From positions 14,120,157 to 14,184,156 of the forward strand of contig OU015566.1 in assembly GCA_907165135.1 (NCBI GenBank): 64,000 nucleotides of DNA. The letters run 5' to 3'. The DNA is from Oikopleura dioica. Lineage: Eukaryota > Chordata > Appendicularia > Copelata > Oikopleuridae. The notes beneath the pieces were generated by a model. The model saw only the letters and a program-made list of their open reading frames with translations. It was not told where the DNA came from and did no database searches. The position numbers and the translations under genes are program-made. This document shows, piece after piece, positions 30,248-42,876 of the stretch (position 1 is the stretch's first letter; each line of letters begins with the position of its first letter).

Positions 30248-30442
30248 AGCTTCAAAAACAACCCACATGGGCCATGTGACATGGCACCCACACAGCAGCA
30301 TTAATTTTGAAATAAAGGAGATAAAGATAGAATCTTCAGTCGATATGGCGAAAACGGGTTCAAGAGTGCATGATAGAATGCTTTTCGACTGAAAAGACAT
30401 CATTTCATTCATCGTCAGCCAAGAACATTATCGACTGTCACC

Positions 30443-30629
30443 AAAATAGTGGGTATCCTTGCCCAGCTACCAGGGAAAAGGGACTATGCTTTTTAGTTTT
30501 GGTCATCTTCGAGGCCCAATTATGATCAAGGCGTCAAGGCGATGCAGGAAGTGAGAGGATGCTGCATCCTGCAAGGACAAGGGGACACATGCACCGAGTC
30601 AAGAATGACTACCAGGATACCCCTATTTT
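30443..30629. mobile_element. Short MITE-like element
   Basis: 187 bp with inverted ends AAAATAGTGGGTATCCT and AAAATAGGGGTATCCT (one-base gap), followed inside by CCAG/CTGG words near both ends. No clear target duplication and no ORF. It sits between copies B' and C of the small-gene array. Confidence 0.45.
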
Positions 30630-30702
30630 AATTATTAAAAAGGTTTGTATTTAAAACGGGCACTCACTTCAAAATTTACAGTATTTAACACACCAACCAA
30701 AA

Positions 30703-30957
30703 ATGAGACTTTTTGCAGGGCTGGTGTTTCTTTTCAATTTTCAACCGTCGACAACCTTCACGATCAACGACTTGCAGTGTCTTTTTCAAGACTGCATGAG
30801 GGTCCGAATCAAGATGCTCTCCAGAAAAGGGATGGAAAACTTGTTGATAGAAAATGTCGAAAGAGAGTGTGATCGAATCATGAAGGTCTTTATAACGAAG
30901 GAAAAATTGAAAACAAGGAAGAGTAAAAAAATTTTGAACACCCATTTTCAATCATGA
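30703..30957 (+). CDS. Small secreted-protein family, copy C
   Basis: Continuous frame without the intron of copies A and B: signal-like MRLFAGLVFLFNF, TINDLQCLFQDCMRVRI, then NVERECDRIMKVFI, aligning with the spliced copy A and B proteins. It ends THFQS, and a family-like KKYKDEFENLKHDGEG lies 5-60 nt further on in another frame, so the 3' end is uncertain. TATTTAAA occurs about 60 nt upstream. Confidence 0.45.
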   Translation: MRLFAGLVFLFNFQPSTTFTINDLQCLFQDCMRVRIKMLSRKGMENLLIENVERECDRIMKVFITKEKLKTRKSKKILNTHFQS

Positions 30958-31145
30958 AAAAGTACAAAGACGAGTTTGAAAATCTGAAACACGACGGAGA
31001 GGGCCACAAGTTAACACCAACCTTCACATCATCGATATTGGCGATTCTTACAGGAAAATAAAGTATTTCATCATGAAAAAGGAGATTTTATTTGAAAATA
31101 AAGTTGGCAGTAAAAAAATATAAAAATGAATGAGTATTGCAAAAT

Positions 31146-33005
31146 CTAATGGACTTTCACTTTTCGATGACTTTCTTCGTCTCTTGTGGCATAGATCCAA
31201 AGAAGGAAAATGATGAAAACAACGGCGAAACAGATCGTGGCGATGGGAGCATCCCGTAAACAGACTTCTGAATCTTCGCAAGTGCCCATTACAGATGTGA
31301 AAATATCCGAGGGTTGGCGGGTGTATTGAATGAAGATAACACGGTGTTCGACTTAAATTCTAGTGATTCATCGAGAAAAGATCGAGGTCTTACTGTCGTA
31401 GGTTGTGTCCGCTGCGAAAGTTGTCGAATTCGGGTAGTAAAAATACTCATTTTGCGCGCCTAAAATGCTGTACTCAAAGTTCGGCGTTCCTTCTTCGAAT
31501 AAAATGGTTGTCTGTCACAGGTTTTACAACAGATACTTTCTACAAAGAAAATTCTCGTACTGAAAACTTTCCTGAAAGGCAAAGGGGTAACGACAGTTTT
31601 GGATTTCATCTGATTTATCCAGAACAGCGACATTCTGAGGGCCGACCGTAGCGCTCTTTCCGAATTCAAGAGCGACTTGATTTTTGATAGCTAAAGCATC
31701 ATTTTCACAAGTTCCATCAATGGCGACACTCAAGGAGCAAGACATGATATGATCCTCGCCAAATTTGATCGAGTAACTCGAATCAGCACAGGAAGTAAAG
31801 TCGAGAGATGGAGTTATTTTCAGCTCGTTACCCGGTAAGATGCTAATAAGTAAAATAAGAAGGGATAAACTTTAATAAACAAACCTTGTTTGTAACGCGG
31901 CATTCGCGGTAAGACTTCCTTCCAATAACGAGATGACAGACGCTTTCGGTGTTTCATTTGTGTAATCGATTATCAGCGTCGCTGCGTTGATCTGAAAACA
32001 AAGCATTCATACAACATTAAAAGAGCTATAACTACTGTATATCCGGATGCTCCAGCTGTCGTCTCAATCTTCAGTTCCATCGTTTGAACATAACTTCCAC
32101 TCGGAGACGCCAGATCAACTGTTTCTCCAGCAGCATTTTGAACATTCAAGGAAACGGTATTCGTGCACTTTTTCGTTGCACAGACGTTAGTTCCAGCGAG
32201 ACCGGTTATTTCAGCGGCGTTGGAGGAAATTTGTTGACATGCTTTTTTGATGATTAGTTTCTTGAGTGGAAGCGGGGAGAACTGGCAGTTTCCAAGGAAG
32301 GACTGGATGAAGTTTACTTTTGCGATTGAGTCGTCTCCCAGCTTTTTTAAAATTTGATCGCCGGGGCAGTATGCATCAGCCGAGCTGCAAGAAGTCGAAG
32401 AAATTGAGGTTGGAAGGACGCTTGCATCGATGGGTTGCTCTGCATAAGATATTCCTCTGAAGTTAGAGTTGTCTTTGACCATGTACCAAGGGAGCGATTT
32501 TTCTTGCTGTTCGCAGAGAAGCCGGACTAATTCGTAGTCGTCCAAGCGGGAGGGATTCGTGCATAAATCACCAAAAGAATCACCAGTCTTCTTGGCGAAC
32601 GAGAAGAAGAACTCGAAGTTTTCCGTTGTTGTCCAACACCAGACTTTTCCGTTGTTGATATTCGCTGACAGGTCCGCAGTTGGCTCGATCGAAATCGTCT
32701 TTTGAGCACTCGTCGAATCAGGCGTGTATGTTACTTTTAAGTTTTCAGCTGTTACTTGCACTTCTTGGCCAAAATTTTCAATCACTGCGGTTGAGGCAAA
32801 GTTCGTCTTTGAAAAGTAAGTTTTGTTAGTAAAATTGAAGATCTACCTGAGCATCACTGAGAATCATATTCAAATCATATGTTGGGTAGCAACTGCCAGG
32901 AGCAGGAGTCGACTCAAAATACAGCTTTTCAAAACCAATCTGGCTTTTTGGAGATACTGATAACCCCAATATACTCGGAAAGAACGTCCATCCTAGATAT
33001 TTCAT
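31146..33005 (-). CDS. Secreted/type I membrane protein, Cys-rich ectodomain (tectonic-like, tentative)
   Basis: Start chosen at TCTAG-AATG, 78 nt after the EHMT stop. The N-terminus is a signal peptide (MKYLGWTFFPSILGLSVS). A long ectodomain of about 450 residues follows, with scattered Cys (KVWCWTTTENFEFFF, GDLCTNPSRL, SSADAYCPGD, TNVCATKKCTNT). Then come one membrane helix (IATICFAVVFIIFLLWIYA) and a short tail ending HRKVKVH. At least six exons. Overall layout and the HRVIFIQY segment before the helix recall tectonic-family ciliary transition-zone proteins, but I cannot prove this. Probably last cistron of the long minus-strand run. Confidence 0.6.
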
Positions 33006-33083
33006 TCTAGATAGACAAAATTCAAATCTAAAGTATATCATAAAACGGACTTTGGCAGTGTTTTTTCAAGTGTTTGGCTGAAC

Positions 33084-35575
33084 TTATGAAACAGGTTTTT
33101 CTTGAGAACTTGGCTGGAGCATCGTCGCTCGGTTACAAGCAACAGTGATTTTTTCCAAGGATTTCGCGACCTTTTCACACTTTTCGTGAGTGTCATATCT
33201 ACAGCTTTTCGTTCTACAGAGGCAAACATGCTTTGCTCCTCGCCGTGCCCAATACTGATCGCCATAGTTTAGCGTGAGCTCTTCTCCTTTCTCAATTCTT
33301 CGCGTCGCGAAAAGAGCGATGGAAGGAATCCTGTAGTCATCATGGGTGCGGATGATTCGCACAGGGACCAGGTTGTGCTCGCAGGAGTGGTTGATGAATC
33401 TGAAAACGCTAGATAAGGCGAAAATTTACTTTTTTACCTCGATGAGTTCGCAAACTGCGACTGATCCAAAAAGTAGCTTCTTCCTCCAAAAGTCGATATT
33501 TTCATCATGAATTCCTTCAACACAGTCGTTCCGCTTTCTAGCGCAATAACTTCGCCAATCATCGGCATCACATATTCCCCTGCCTTTATTTCCGTCGTCG
33601 TTCTGAGCGACCATTCTTTGAGCAGCTCTTGGTTTCGGAATATTTCAACTTGCTTGGGGTCGATATTTTTCAGATGCAAGTTTTTGCACAGTCGAAAGTC
33701 GCAAGAACAAAGCTCGTTGCAGTCATAAACAGCCGTAGTTGATCCTACAAGAATTTGAAAATAAGATAAATTCGACTCGAGTTACCTTGATATCGAGCAT
33801 AAACATCCAAATCCAAAGTTCTATCGCTCTTGAACAAGCCTCGGTCAGAATTCGACCGACAAACACAGTTCTAGTAGAAAATTGAATAATCAAAGCTTGA
33901 AACTGTACTCTTACCATTCCACTACAGTCTCCCGAACACTGGCAAGACACGGCATCAATAATATCTCTCTTGAATCTCAAACCTCTCAGTTTCGTCCTTG
34001 TTATCATCATGTACTGAAATCAAAATAAACAAGCATCAAAATAATTTCGACTACCGTAAATGATGGAAACTTCAAATCATCGATTCCGTTGATCACGTGG
34101 ACGGGGAAGCTTTCTTTTCCATTTGCAACATCGTGTATCACCATCAGTCCATTAAGCCTTTGATATTTTCGTGACTCGACATTGCAGTTTTCTTCAATTT
34201 GCTGAAGAAGCACCTTCGCGCGGCCAGTTGCGATATCTACCGGGTTCTTCTTCTGCATCGCGTGTAAATTTCGATCGTAAAATTGCAAGAGAACTCCAAG
34301 AGTTTGAACGGCTTTGTTTTCTTCCAACTGAGCAGCATAATAAATCGGAGACGCAGAATTTTGATCCCACGTGCACAAAAGCTGTCGGTCTTTTTCCAGG
34401 AGAATTTTGCAGCGCTCTGCGTATCCATATTGAGCTGCCCAATGAAGAACGTTCTTTCCCGCTCGATCTGGGATGTAGAGATCTTTTGGATTGCAACTTT
34501 CAAGGAAGTATTTGAATACTTCCATATCTGGATTTTCCAGCGCCCAGTGAATGCAAGTAAATCCTGTTAAATCTTGAACAGGGATGTTTTCCGCGTTCAC
34601 GAGCAATTTAACTATCGGCCGAGAGCAATTTTGAGCTGATAGATGGGCCGCGGTTCGTCCATTGTCATCCATTCGTTTCACATCGACGCCAGATTTCAAG
34701 CAATACTGGACGGAACGAAGCTCATTGCTTTGCACAACATCGATGAGGATTGAAAACTTGCCTTCTTCGCCAAATCGCTTATTCGGCGAAACTCCAAATT
34801 TATGAAAGACTTCCGCCAGATCAAGTCGCTTCTTCTTGATGCAATAATCAAAAATAGAAATCCCAGCAATGGAATGAAGGATGGATTCGACCGGACTCTT
34901 CAAGATTTCAGCAATTTTTTCAACATAAGAAGAGTCGATCGCTCGCCTGACTTGTTCAGCCGTAGAAGTTTTAGTAACAGGACTTATTTTTATATAGTGC
35001 GTCAAGATTTCCGCCATGTATTGGTTTTCCACCGTCGTAAATTTGAACGGCTGGTATTTGATCTTGTAGCTTTTAATCGCAGCTGAAGGTCTTGTTTTTG
35101 GCGTCCTTCGTTCCCGCATGAATTTTTTCTCACAATGAGGGCATTTATCATGCTCCTTTTGAAGCTGAACGCAGTCTGCATGTGTTCGATGGCCATCGGT
35201 ACATTCTTGATAGTCGAGCAACTGACAGCGCATTCCACATTGCGGGCAGAACTGATGCTTTTTCAGCTGAGCCTCGCAGCTTTCGCAGAGCTTGATGAAG
35301 AAAGACGCGTGTTCTGTTGGGCGAAAGGAGATTGTTGAGTTGGAAATTGGATTGGAACACATGTTGATGGAATCGTCGGTGATTTCGATGGAGCAACATG
35401 TTTTTGAAGAAAAGTCTGTGGTGTGAGGAATCAAGCAGCTGCAGTTGGTTCTTTCGGAAAGAATATCGTTCATTTTAGCTTTCTTTGTTGGAGGTATTTT
35501 AACTTCGACTTCTGCCACAACAACGCCATTGCTCAGAGACTGATTTGAGCTTGAGTCCGACTTTGTGACTGCCAT
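33084..35575 (-). CDS. EHMT: EHMT/G9a-type histone H3K9 methyltransferase
   Basis: A Cys-rich RING-like region (CESCEAQLKKHQFCPQCGMRC) is followed by a run of ankyrin repeats that in G9a/GLP reads mono- and dimethyl H3K9 (NGRTAAHLSAQNCSRPIVKL, GKNVLHWAAQYGYAERCKIL). Then a pre-SET Cys cluster (AVSCQCSGDCSGM, NCVCRSNS, CNELCSCDFRLCKN) and a SET domain with FINHSCEHNLVP and EELTLNYGDQYW, closed by a post-SET CLCRTKSCRY. This order is specific for EHMT1/2. The ATG chosen lies directly behind TTTCAG; an upstream in-frame ATG at 35587 precedes that acceptor. The N-terminal tail is short compared with vertebrates. Confidence 0.93.
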
Positions 35576-35650
35576 TCTGAAACGCATTGATAAGCAGGGG
35601 TCGATAACTGATCAGTAAATCTAAATGTTGGCAGTAAGGAATTTCATCTA

Positions 35651-36199
35651 TCATCTTCGTCGACGATCGCGAGATCTTGAGCGGGAGCGTGACCTCGAGT
35701 ACGATCGGTCTCGATTTTTCCGCTCTTTTCTTCGTTTCTCACGCTCCTCTTTCTTTGCTTTTTTCTTCGCTTTCTTGAGTTTTTTCTTCTCCTTCGCAGC
35801 TTTCAAACTCGCTAAATAAATCGTCTAATTTATTGGTTTCAAAACAAGCACCTTTCAATTCATTGAGAAGGCGCACGTCCTCGTCCTCTGAGCTTGTCGA
35901 AGAAATGTCGAGAACAAAGTTTTGGCTTTTGCCAGCGCCGATTTTTATTCCATTTCGGCACTCGTAGCTCAAATGTCCGGGATACCCGCATTTTCGGCAA
36001 CCAGAAATAGCGTTTCTATTCGTATTTCCAGCTGAGGCATATTCATCAAGAGTCTTTCCGTCGACTCTTCAAAATCACAGTTATACCTTCAATGACGGGT
36101 AACTTCTTACCCGTATTCAGTTCCAGCTTCGATGCTCTGTTGCGCTGTCCCGTGCTGATTTCTGCCGAAAGCGATGTTGTCATCTTCCGAATCCGACAT
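35651..36199 (-). CDS. SREK1IP1: SREK1-interacting protein 1 homologue (zinc knuckle, RS-like tail)
   Basis: Three exons. The second carries a single CCHC knuckle and flanks that match the family closely: GCRKCGYPGHLSYECRN then FVLDISSTSSEDED. The last exon is Lys-rich then RS-rich (SYSRSRSRSRSRDRRRR). Exon 1 (MSDSEDDNIAFGRN) joins through a 49-nt intron at about 36069-36117. The family binds the SR protein SREK1 and acts in alternative splicing. ATG directly behind GTTAG; 75 nt before the EHMT ATG and 153 nt after the RPRD1 stop. Confidence 0.85.
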
Positions 36200-36352
36200 T
36201 CTAACGAAGGAAAAGATTCATTATTTTTTATCAGAATATTGAAAGTTAGCGATAAGCAAATATGGATAAAGGAAACATTTATAAAGGACTTTGTTTGTGC
36301 TGACAGCTCACTGTAGCTTTCTGCGTTTTCCCTGAAATTGAGGCAAGAAAAC

Positions 36353-37847
36353 TCAAGTGAATAGATCGTTGAGTTTGGGCAGAGGTTTCGAAAGTTGACT
36401 GAAAATTGGTTGAAACAGTGGCCACCAAGGTAAAAGGAATCAAACCTGAGAGTAGTCAAATCTGGCAGGGATTGAATTTTAAGATCAAGATCAGCAATAG
36501 TTTTCTTCACTTTGTCAACTTTTCTGTGCGTTTCTTGAAGAAGATCTCTTGAATCTGAAAAAGGAATGTACAGGGGATCGAGAAAAATGAGATCTTACCA
36601 TCTTGAAGACTCTGAACGCGCTCCCTGAGCGTTTTATTATAAAGATTTAGTTGCTTTCGATCTTCGATTTCTTCATCAAGCGATTTTGTATATTCGGCCA
36701 GTTCCATGTAGCCAAAGTCGATCATATTCACCAAGGGCTCTAGTTTGTTGTTTTGGCGGAGGGCTTCGAGACAACCTGGCTCTTGTACCTCTGGTGGAAG
36801 CTACGAAACATTAAATGGATAAGATATTTTTCTGTAAATTACATTTGCAATTCGATTCCGCCGCGAAGCATCAGCTGAGGGAGGATCTTTCGCGACCTTT
36901 TCGATTTGCGCGATGAAATCCTCATCTGTCAGTTCTTTGAGTTTATTTTGGTCGAAAAAGAAGGGCAGAAATGAGACACTGTTTGAAACGACGGAAGTAA
37001 CATCGGATGCGTCTTCCTCTTCGTCGGAGGAGACGACGTTTGAAGAATTTAGGAATGAGAGCATTTCGTTGGACTCGTCGACGCTCGATGTCTTGCTAGA
37101 AGCGACTGGAGATGCGGGCTTGCTGTTCACTGGAGAAGGCGTGGGAGCTTCAGGGGTTTCTAGAGCCCGTTTGGTTAAGAGAAACGGGTGTTACTTACTA
37201 CTGGTTGCAGGAGAAATGGGCATATCAACGATTTCCTGTGTTTTCTTTATTTTCTTAACGGGCGTTTCTGAAGATTTAGGCGGTGATCCGATTGCGAGTC
37301 GTTTGATTGTCTGAAAATGAGTTAAAGCCCTCCATGACTTCAATATTTTTGTTAGTCGAAGATTTGAGATTTTTAAGCTTATTACCGATGAAGAATCAGA
37401 TGAAGCTGACGATGAACTGAGATTCTTTTTAAAACTTAGACAATTTTCTTTACTGAAGATTGAGCGCTGCTCCCAGATGTTGATCACGCGCAGGGCTTTA
37501 GGTTTGATAGCGGGGTCCTTGCCGATTATGGAAAGGGCTTTGGGCAGCGAGGCGCGGAAGTAGGAAATGTACTCGGGCACGTTGCCCTTTCGACGGCCAT
37601 TTTGAAGAACATCGTTGGCCAGATAAAGCAAGGTGAGTTGTTTCCGCGGCTTGCTCTTTTTGAGCTCTTCATACCAGGTTTGCGCCGCGTGTTTGGCGAA
37701 CTAAAGATATTTTTCAACTGAAATCAAGGAAGAGAACCTTACCTTTCTGTGATGAAGAAGCCATAGCGAACAGGTCTCGATGCAATTCGCCGATTCTGTC
37801 AGTGCCCGGAGTCGTTTCTTAAAACTTTCGATTCTCGCCTCTGTCAT
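36353..37847 (-). CDS. RPRD1: RPRD1-type RNA polymerase II CTD-interacting protein
   Basis: An N-terminal CID domain binds the phosphorylated CTD: ESFKKRLRALTESANCIETC, CSLWLLHHRK, LTLLYLANDVLQNGRRKGN and IWEQRSIFSKE. After a Ser/acidic linker comes a coiled-coil region (LDEEIEDRKQLNLYNKTL, RKVDKVKKTIADLDLKIQSL). After a last small intron the end is LPKLNDLFT, matching the family's conserved tail. In animals it recruits RPAP2 and CTD phosphatases. An acceptor-like CAATTTAG lies 48 nt upstream of the ATG, leaving a leader with one tiny upstream ORF, which is unusual here. NELFB ends 131 nt upstream. Confidence 0.88.
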
Positions 37848-37978
37848 TAGTCGATAAGGCTCCCGATTTTTCACAAATCCATACTTTCTAAATTGAAAAA
37901 ATCAATACTAGAATTGAATCTGAAACACGGCAGTGTGTGCGTTTTATGATCAATCGCGGCAGAGGTTTCAAGAACGAA

Positions 37979-40210
37979 TCAAGCGAGGTTTTTCAGGGTC
38001 AGTTTCAGTGGGTCCGAAGTCTTGTCGATTTTGCCCTTCTTTCCTTTTTTCTTGGAGACTTTGCCACTTTTGTCGCGAGGAACAGCATCGTCAGCGTCTT
38101 CTTTCTTGTCTTTTTTCTTCTTTTTATCCTTGTCCTTCTTCTCCTTTTCCTTGGATTTCTTGAGCTTTTCTTCGTACTGAGATTTGAATTCGGGCGTGAT
38201 GACTTCTCCAAGGGTTTCTAAAACAGAAACATGGTTCGATTTTTCTTGCATCAAACTCCAAAGATATAAATCTTTAACAGCTGCTATGAAGGTGAATAGG
38301 GCGCTATCTAGAGAGCTTTCATAATTCGCTCATTCCACAAAAAAATATACAGATAAAATGACAGCAAAATGATTTTGAGAACCTCTACAGAAAGCCTTGA
38401 GCTTGTGTTTACCTATAATTTTTTCCGCGAATTTCGCTGCAATCTCTCGTGGCTGTTTTCCGGAAACGAAGAACTTCAAAAATATTTTTTGAAATAAATC
38501 CTCATTCATATTCTTTTTTGTTTTTATCAGGTGCTGGGCAATTTCAAACAGGAATACTAAAAATTATCAAAAAATACTCTCTTCAACTTAACCTTACTTT
38601 GGTCGGATAGCATGTCGCGGCAATGTCTCCCTAACAGCGGAAGAATAACTTGAAAGTTTTCGCAAGCTCTGAGCAAAACTCTAAAGAGCTGTCCCGCAAA
38701 TCGTCCGTGGATACCCATTTGCTCCACCCAGACGTCAGTACTGATGCTGTAATTCTGATTTTCGTCGAGATCGTTTTGCTCTTTCTTTGGTTCTTCTGAC
38801 ACTTTTCTGATGAGGGCATCTAGAGTCCGTTCTTCTTCTAGTGCCATTTGATTTACGATCGATGTCTTTTGAAGGTTCAAAAATGAATGAGAGAAAGAAA
38901 GTTCTAAGATGAAAGTTGAACCCTTTTCAAAAGTCTTGAAATTATGCTCCGGTCCAAATTGGGTTCACTTTTCGACAGTTCTTCCGCCATTTCCGGAGCA
39001 CTTGTTCCCAGTTTCAACATTCTGATGAGAAAGTCGATCTTTTCCGAGCCTTTTGGAAATCCTTGAACTTTGAGAATCTGCCTGAGCTCTTTTTCCAACT
39101 CGACCAGGATGAGATTTATGCAGGAAGGATCAAAGACAATGAGCGCGGCGTCAATAATTGCTCCTGATTTTTTTATTCCATTCAAGACGGTACTAGAAAT
39201 CGTCAACTAACTGATCGAAAAAGAGATCCTACGTTAATTCTCTGCGTTGTTTTTCATCGATGGAATTGGCTCGAATGCAAGCGTCCATGCACCACGTGAA
39301 TTTGTAAATTTCATCCCTTTGTAAAATGTCTTTGAATTTCGAGTCGTGAAGAGCCATCAGCAGCCCACTTCTCAAGCTCGCCACAAATGGCTACGAAAAA
39401 TAAACTGACTCTCAAATGAAAGTTTTTTTACCTGGGCATGAAGCGGTGTTTTCGTAAACTCACTCTTTATCGCAATAACCGCATTTTCATAAAGATCTTT
39501 ATTTCCACTTGTCATTCCAACAATCTGTTGCAAAACAGCACATTTGGCTCTCTTTTCCCTTGGATTCTTCAGTACAGGGCAATCGGTAGTAAAATTCATG
39601 ACTTGAAGCTCTGTTTCTTCGACAAATTGTCTCACTAACCCTTGCACCTCTTCTCGGAATAAATCAGGCTTGGAGAGCCAGATGTGGCGGCGAACGTCTG
39701 TTGGAGCATTTTGGTAAAGAACAGGATCGGACATGATTTTTTCGAGCTTGTCTTGAGGAATACTTTCCAGCTTTGAGAGCATTCGCATGACGAATGGCTG
39801 TAAAAGTGGATCGCCAGCAAGAGGGAAAGCTTTGTCGAGGATTTTGAGAAGGGCCTGTGGAGAAGAGGGTAGGAAAGAAAGATTGGTAAGGACTTACTTC
39901 ATTGCGATCTTCTTGCGTCTTTTTGGAAAAATCTTCAATCCTCCTTTCAAACACTAGCTTCAACTGGTCGAAAACCGACTGATAAAATTCATTGCGCGTC
40001 ACTTCATGCAAGTCCAACAAGTTCAACGCTGGTACAAGGGATCCCAAGCTTATCCTGAACCCTTTCTTTAACACAAAATTTCCTTTGGGAAGTCTACCTG
40101 TTTTGCTCTTCAAAATTAATGATCAATTTCATGGGGTCATTTGTAGAATTAAAGAGGGTTTTCAAGCGCTCTGCGTCGGGTATGCCGACTTCGGATAAAG
40201 CCGATGCCAT
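37979..40210 (-). CDS. NELFB: Negative elongation factor B
   Basis: Subunit of NELF, which holds promoter-proximal RNA polymerase II. Start MASALSEVGIPDAERLKTLF behind TCAG. Recognisable family blocks are LVPALNLLDLHEVTRNEFYQ, RRIEDFSKK, DPLLQPFVMRMLSKL, DVRRHIWLSKPDLF, and EIYKFTWCMDACIRANSIDE followed by KQRREL. The C-terminal HEAT-like part is divided over several small exons. The last ~60 residues are a Lys-rich tail (EKEKKDKDKKKKKDKKEDA) not found in vertebrate NELFB. Exon limits between 38260 and 39250 are approximate. Confidence 0.88.
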
Positions 40211-40323
40211 GAATCTGATGAAAACGAATGGATAAGTGGTTTATTTTGTAAGAAAATATTGTTTATTGAATAGAAAAGTAGAGAAAAAGGTGTAATCTTT
40301 GGAACGATGCAAGTGCAGAAGAT

Positions 40324-41646
40324 TCAGGATTCGGATTTGCTCGGAGGATCGGACGGGGGCATCGGGGAATAGGCTGTTAGTCGACGATTGAGCGACTTTT
40401 CCCGGTTTATGAGACTTGAAGTGTGTTCTTTGAAGGCTTCGTACTCGAGGCGCAACATGTTGTACGTTTCTAAAGGGCGTATAAAGCCATGAATTTGTAT
40501 TGAAAACAACTATTGTGACAGTTAACTGATTTCGAAGTGCCTCTGTAGCTAATTTTCAGTCACCTGGTCACAGTATATTATAAAATTATACTGGAAAACC
40601 TATATTTTCATCCTAAAAAGCGATAAAAAAGACCTCTCTGAGCAAAAGTACCTCGGAACTCTTCGTTTTCCTGCATCAGTCTTATGACAGTTGCATCTTT
40701 GGTTAGCTTCCCCTTCGCATTTGCCCATTCCGAATCGATTGATTCTAGCTTCTTGTTTTTCTCGTTCAGCTCTGCTTGAAGCGAGGCGATTAAATTTTCT
40801 TTGCTTTGAACTGCTTTTCCTCGTTCAAATGCCACTAGAATCGATTATTTTTGGATTATCGAAGAAGAGCTTACTGTCCATGTAGTTTTTATTCTCCTGT
40901 CGTAAAGAATGAAGTTCCAAATTGTGCAGCTTCTCTGCCTTTTCGAGCTCTCTTGTTTTTGAAGACTCAAGCTCATCATTTCGCTCTTCAGAAATTCTTA
41001 ATCGCTCCTGGAGATCAGAAATCGTCGTTGATTGCTTGAGCGTTTTATCTTCGAGTAAAGACTTTTCATCTAAAATTATTCATGCTCAAAAACTCCAGCT
41101 TTCTTACCAGAAAGTTCAGTGTTCGTTTTCTCTAATTTTTCAAGACGTTCGAGAAGTGAGTTTGTCTTGTCTTGCCAGTTCTTGATCTCCTTGTTTTTCG
41201 CTTCGATTTGAGGATTGATCAAAGAGCTGTTTTCAAGCCGAAGTCGAACATTTTCTTCTTGAAGCTCAGCTGCGGAAGATTTGTACATGTCTTTGTATTT
41301 TATGAGTTCCTGGTGATTGTCTGCTAAATCGTCGAAACGCTGCTCGATCATTCGGCTTTGGGTCTTTTCATTTTCGATTTGCGACTTGAGTTGATCTTGA
41401 GTTTTTTCGAGCTTGCGGATTTGGGCCTTGTAGTCTTCAGCTTCAAGAATGAGAGTGTCAGTGCGTTTCTTGAGGATACAAATGAGCTCTGCTTGCTCGT
41501 CAATTCGACTTATAAGAAATTAGGTCCTGATAAAATGGAATAAAATCTACCTCTGAAACCGTCCATCCGGGTCAAGCATCCATCCCTTTTCGAGCGATCC
41601 CTCTGCCATACTCTTTTTATCTAGATTTTTTTCTCCGTTATTCATT
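40324..41646 (-). CDS. CCDC89: Coiled-coil domain-containing protein 89 homologue
   Basis: Almost entirely coiled coil. RIDEQAELICILKKRTDTL, QRFDDLADNHQELIKYKDMY and ENVRLRLENSSLINPQIEAK align with the conserved CCDC89 core, and AFERGKAVQSKENLI plus a final LRLEYEAFKEHTSSLINRE segment align with its C-terminus. Five to six exons. Start MNNGEKNLDKKSMAEGSLEK; the ATG lacks an immediate AG, but TTCGAAG lies about 15 nt upstream. CCDC89 (BOIP) function is poorly known; testis expression and HEY1 binding have been reported in vertebrates. Confidence 0.82.
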
Positions 41647-41981
41647 TTGAAAAAATGCCTTCGAATTTGACTGAAGCGTTTTCTGTGCAGATTTTCGTAT
41701 ATTTGAACAGATTGCAAATGTCAAAGGGAAGTCATGAATCAGAAACATGAGATTTAATTCCATCCAGTAGCCACAAGATAAACGAGGTATTCTTTTTCTG
41801 AAAAAAAGAAAGAAAAAAAAAGTAAAACTTTTTAGTAAAACTATTGAATTAGTAGTTTCCGAAACAGAAAGTCTTAAAATTTGGGCTACATGTCGCAGTG
41901 CATAAGTCAGAATAATTTAGTATTTGAACAGGAGAGCACACCAGATTAAAGATTGAACTCATGAGGAACTATATTACAGCG

Positions 41982-42539
<558 letters not shown>

Positions 42540-42540
42540 T

Positions 42541-42542
42541 CT
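42541..42542 (-). promoter_or_regulatory. Candidate trans-splice acceptor for long HINT form
   Basis: AG in AAAGTCAG directly before AATGCGC on the minus strand. It would place the presequence ATG one base behind the leader. Confidence 0.5.
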
Positions 42543-42876
42543 GACTTTATCTATTCCTGCTTATCAGCTCTTATGAGTCGAGAATCACATCGACTGACTT
42601 ATCGGACAAATTTTAAATGAAAAGAAACAATGATTTTTGCTTGAAGGAACTGTGTATTGAATCAGGACGATTTGCTCGAACTTACAGTAATAAGATATAT
42701 TAAGAATTATTGCACTAGAAATAAAGAAGGCGGTCAGTCGTTGTTTTGGTAGAATTCTTGGATTGCTGGTCGGGAGAACATCTCTTGCAGGCTACTTTTT
42801 GTTTGGGTTAATTTTTAGCACGTAGAAGCGGACAACTGGAAAGTTGAATTGGCGATTCTTGCACTGTAGTATTGTT
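42543..42876. other. Intergenic region between GALNT and HINT
   Basis: AT-rich. It holds the GALNT 3' UTR and presumably the HINT promoter. No gene or repeat seen. Confidence 0.4.
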
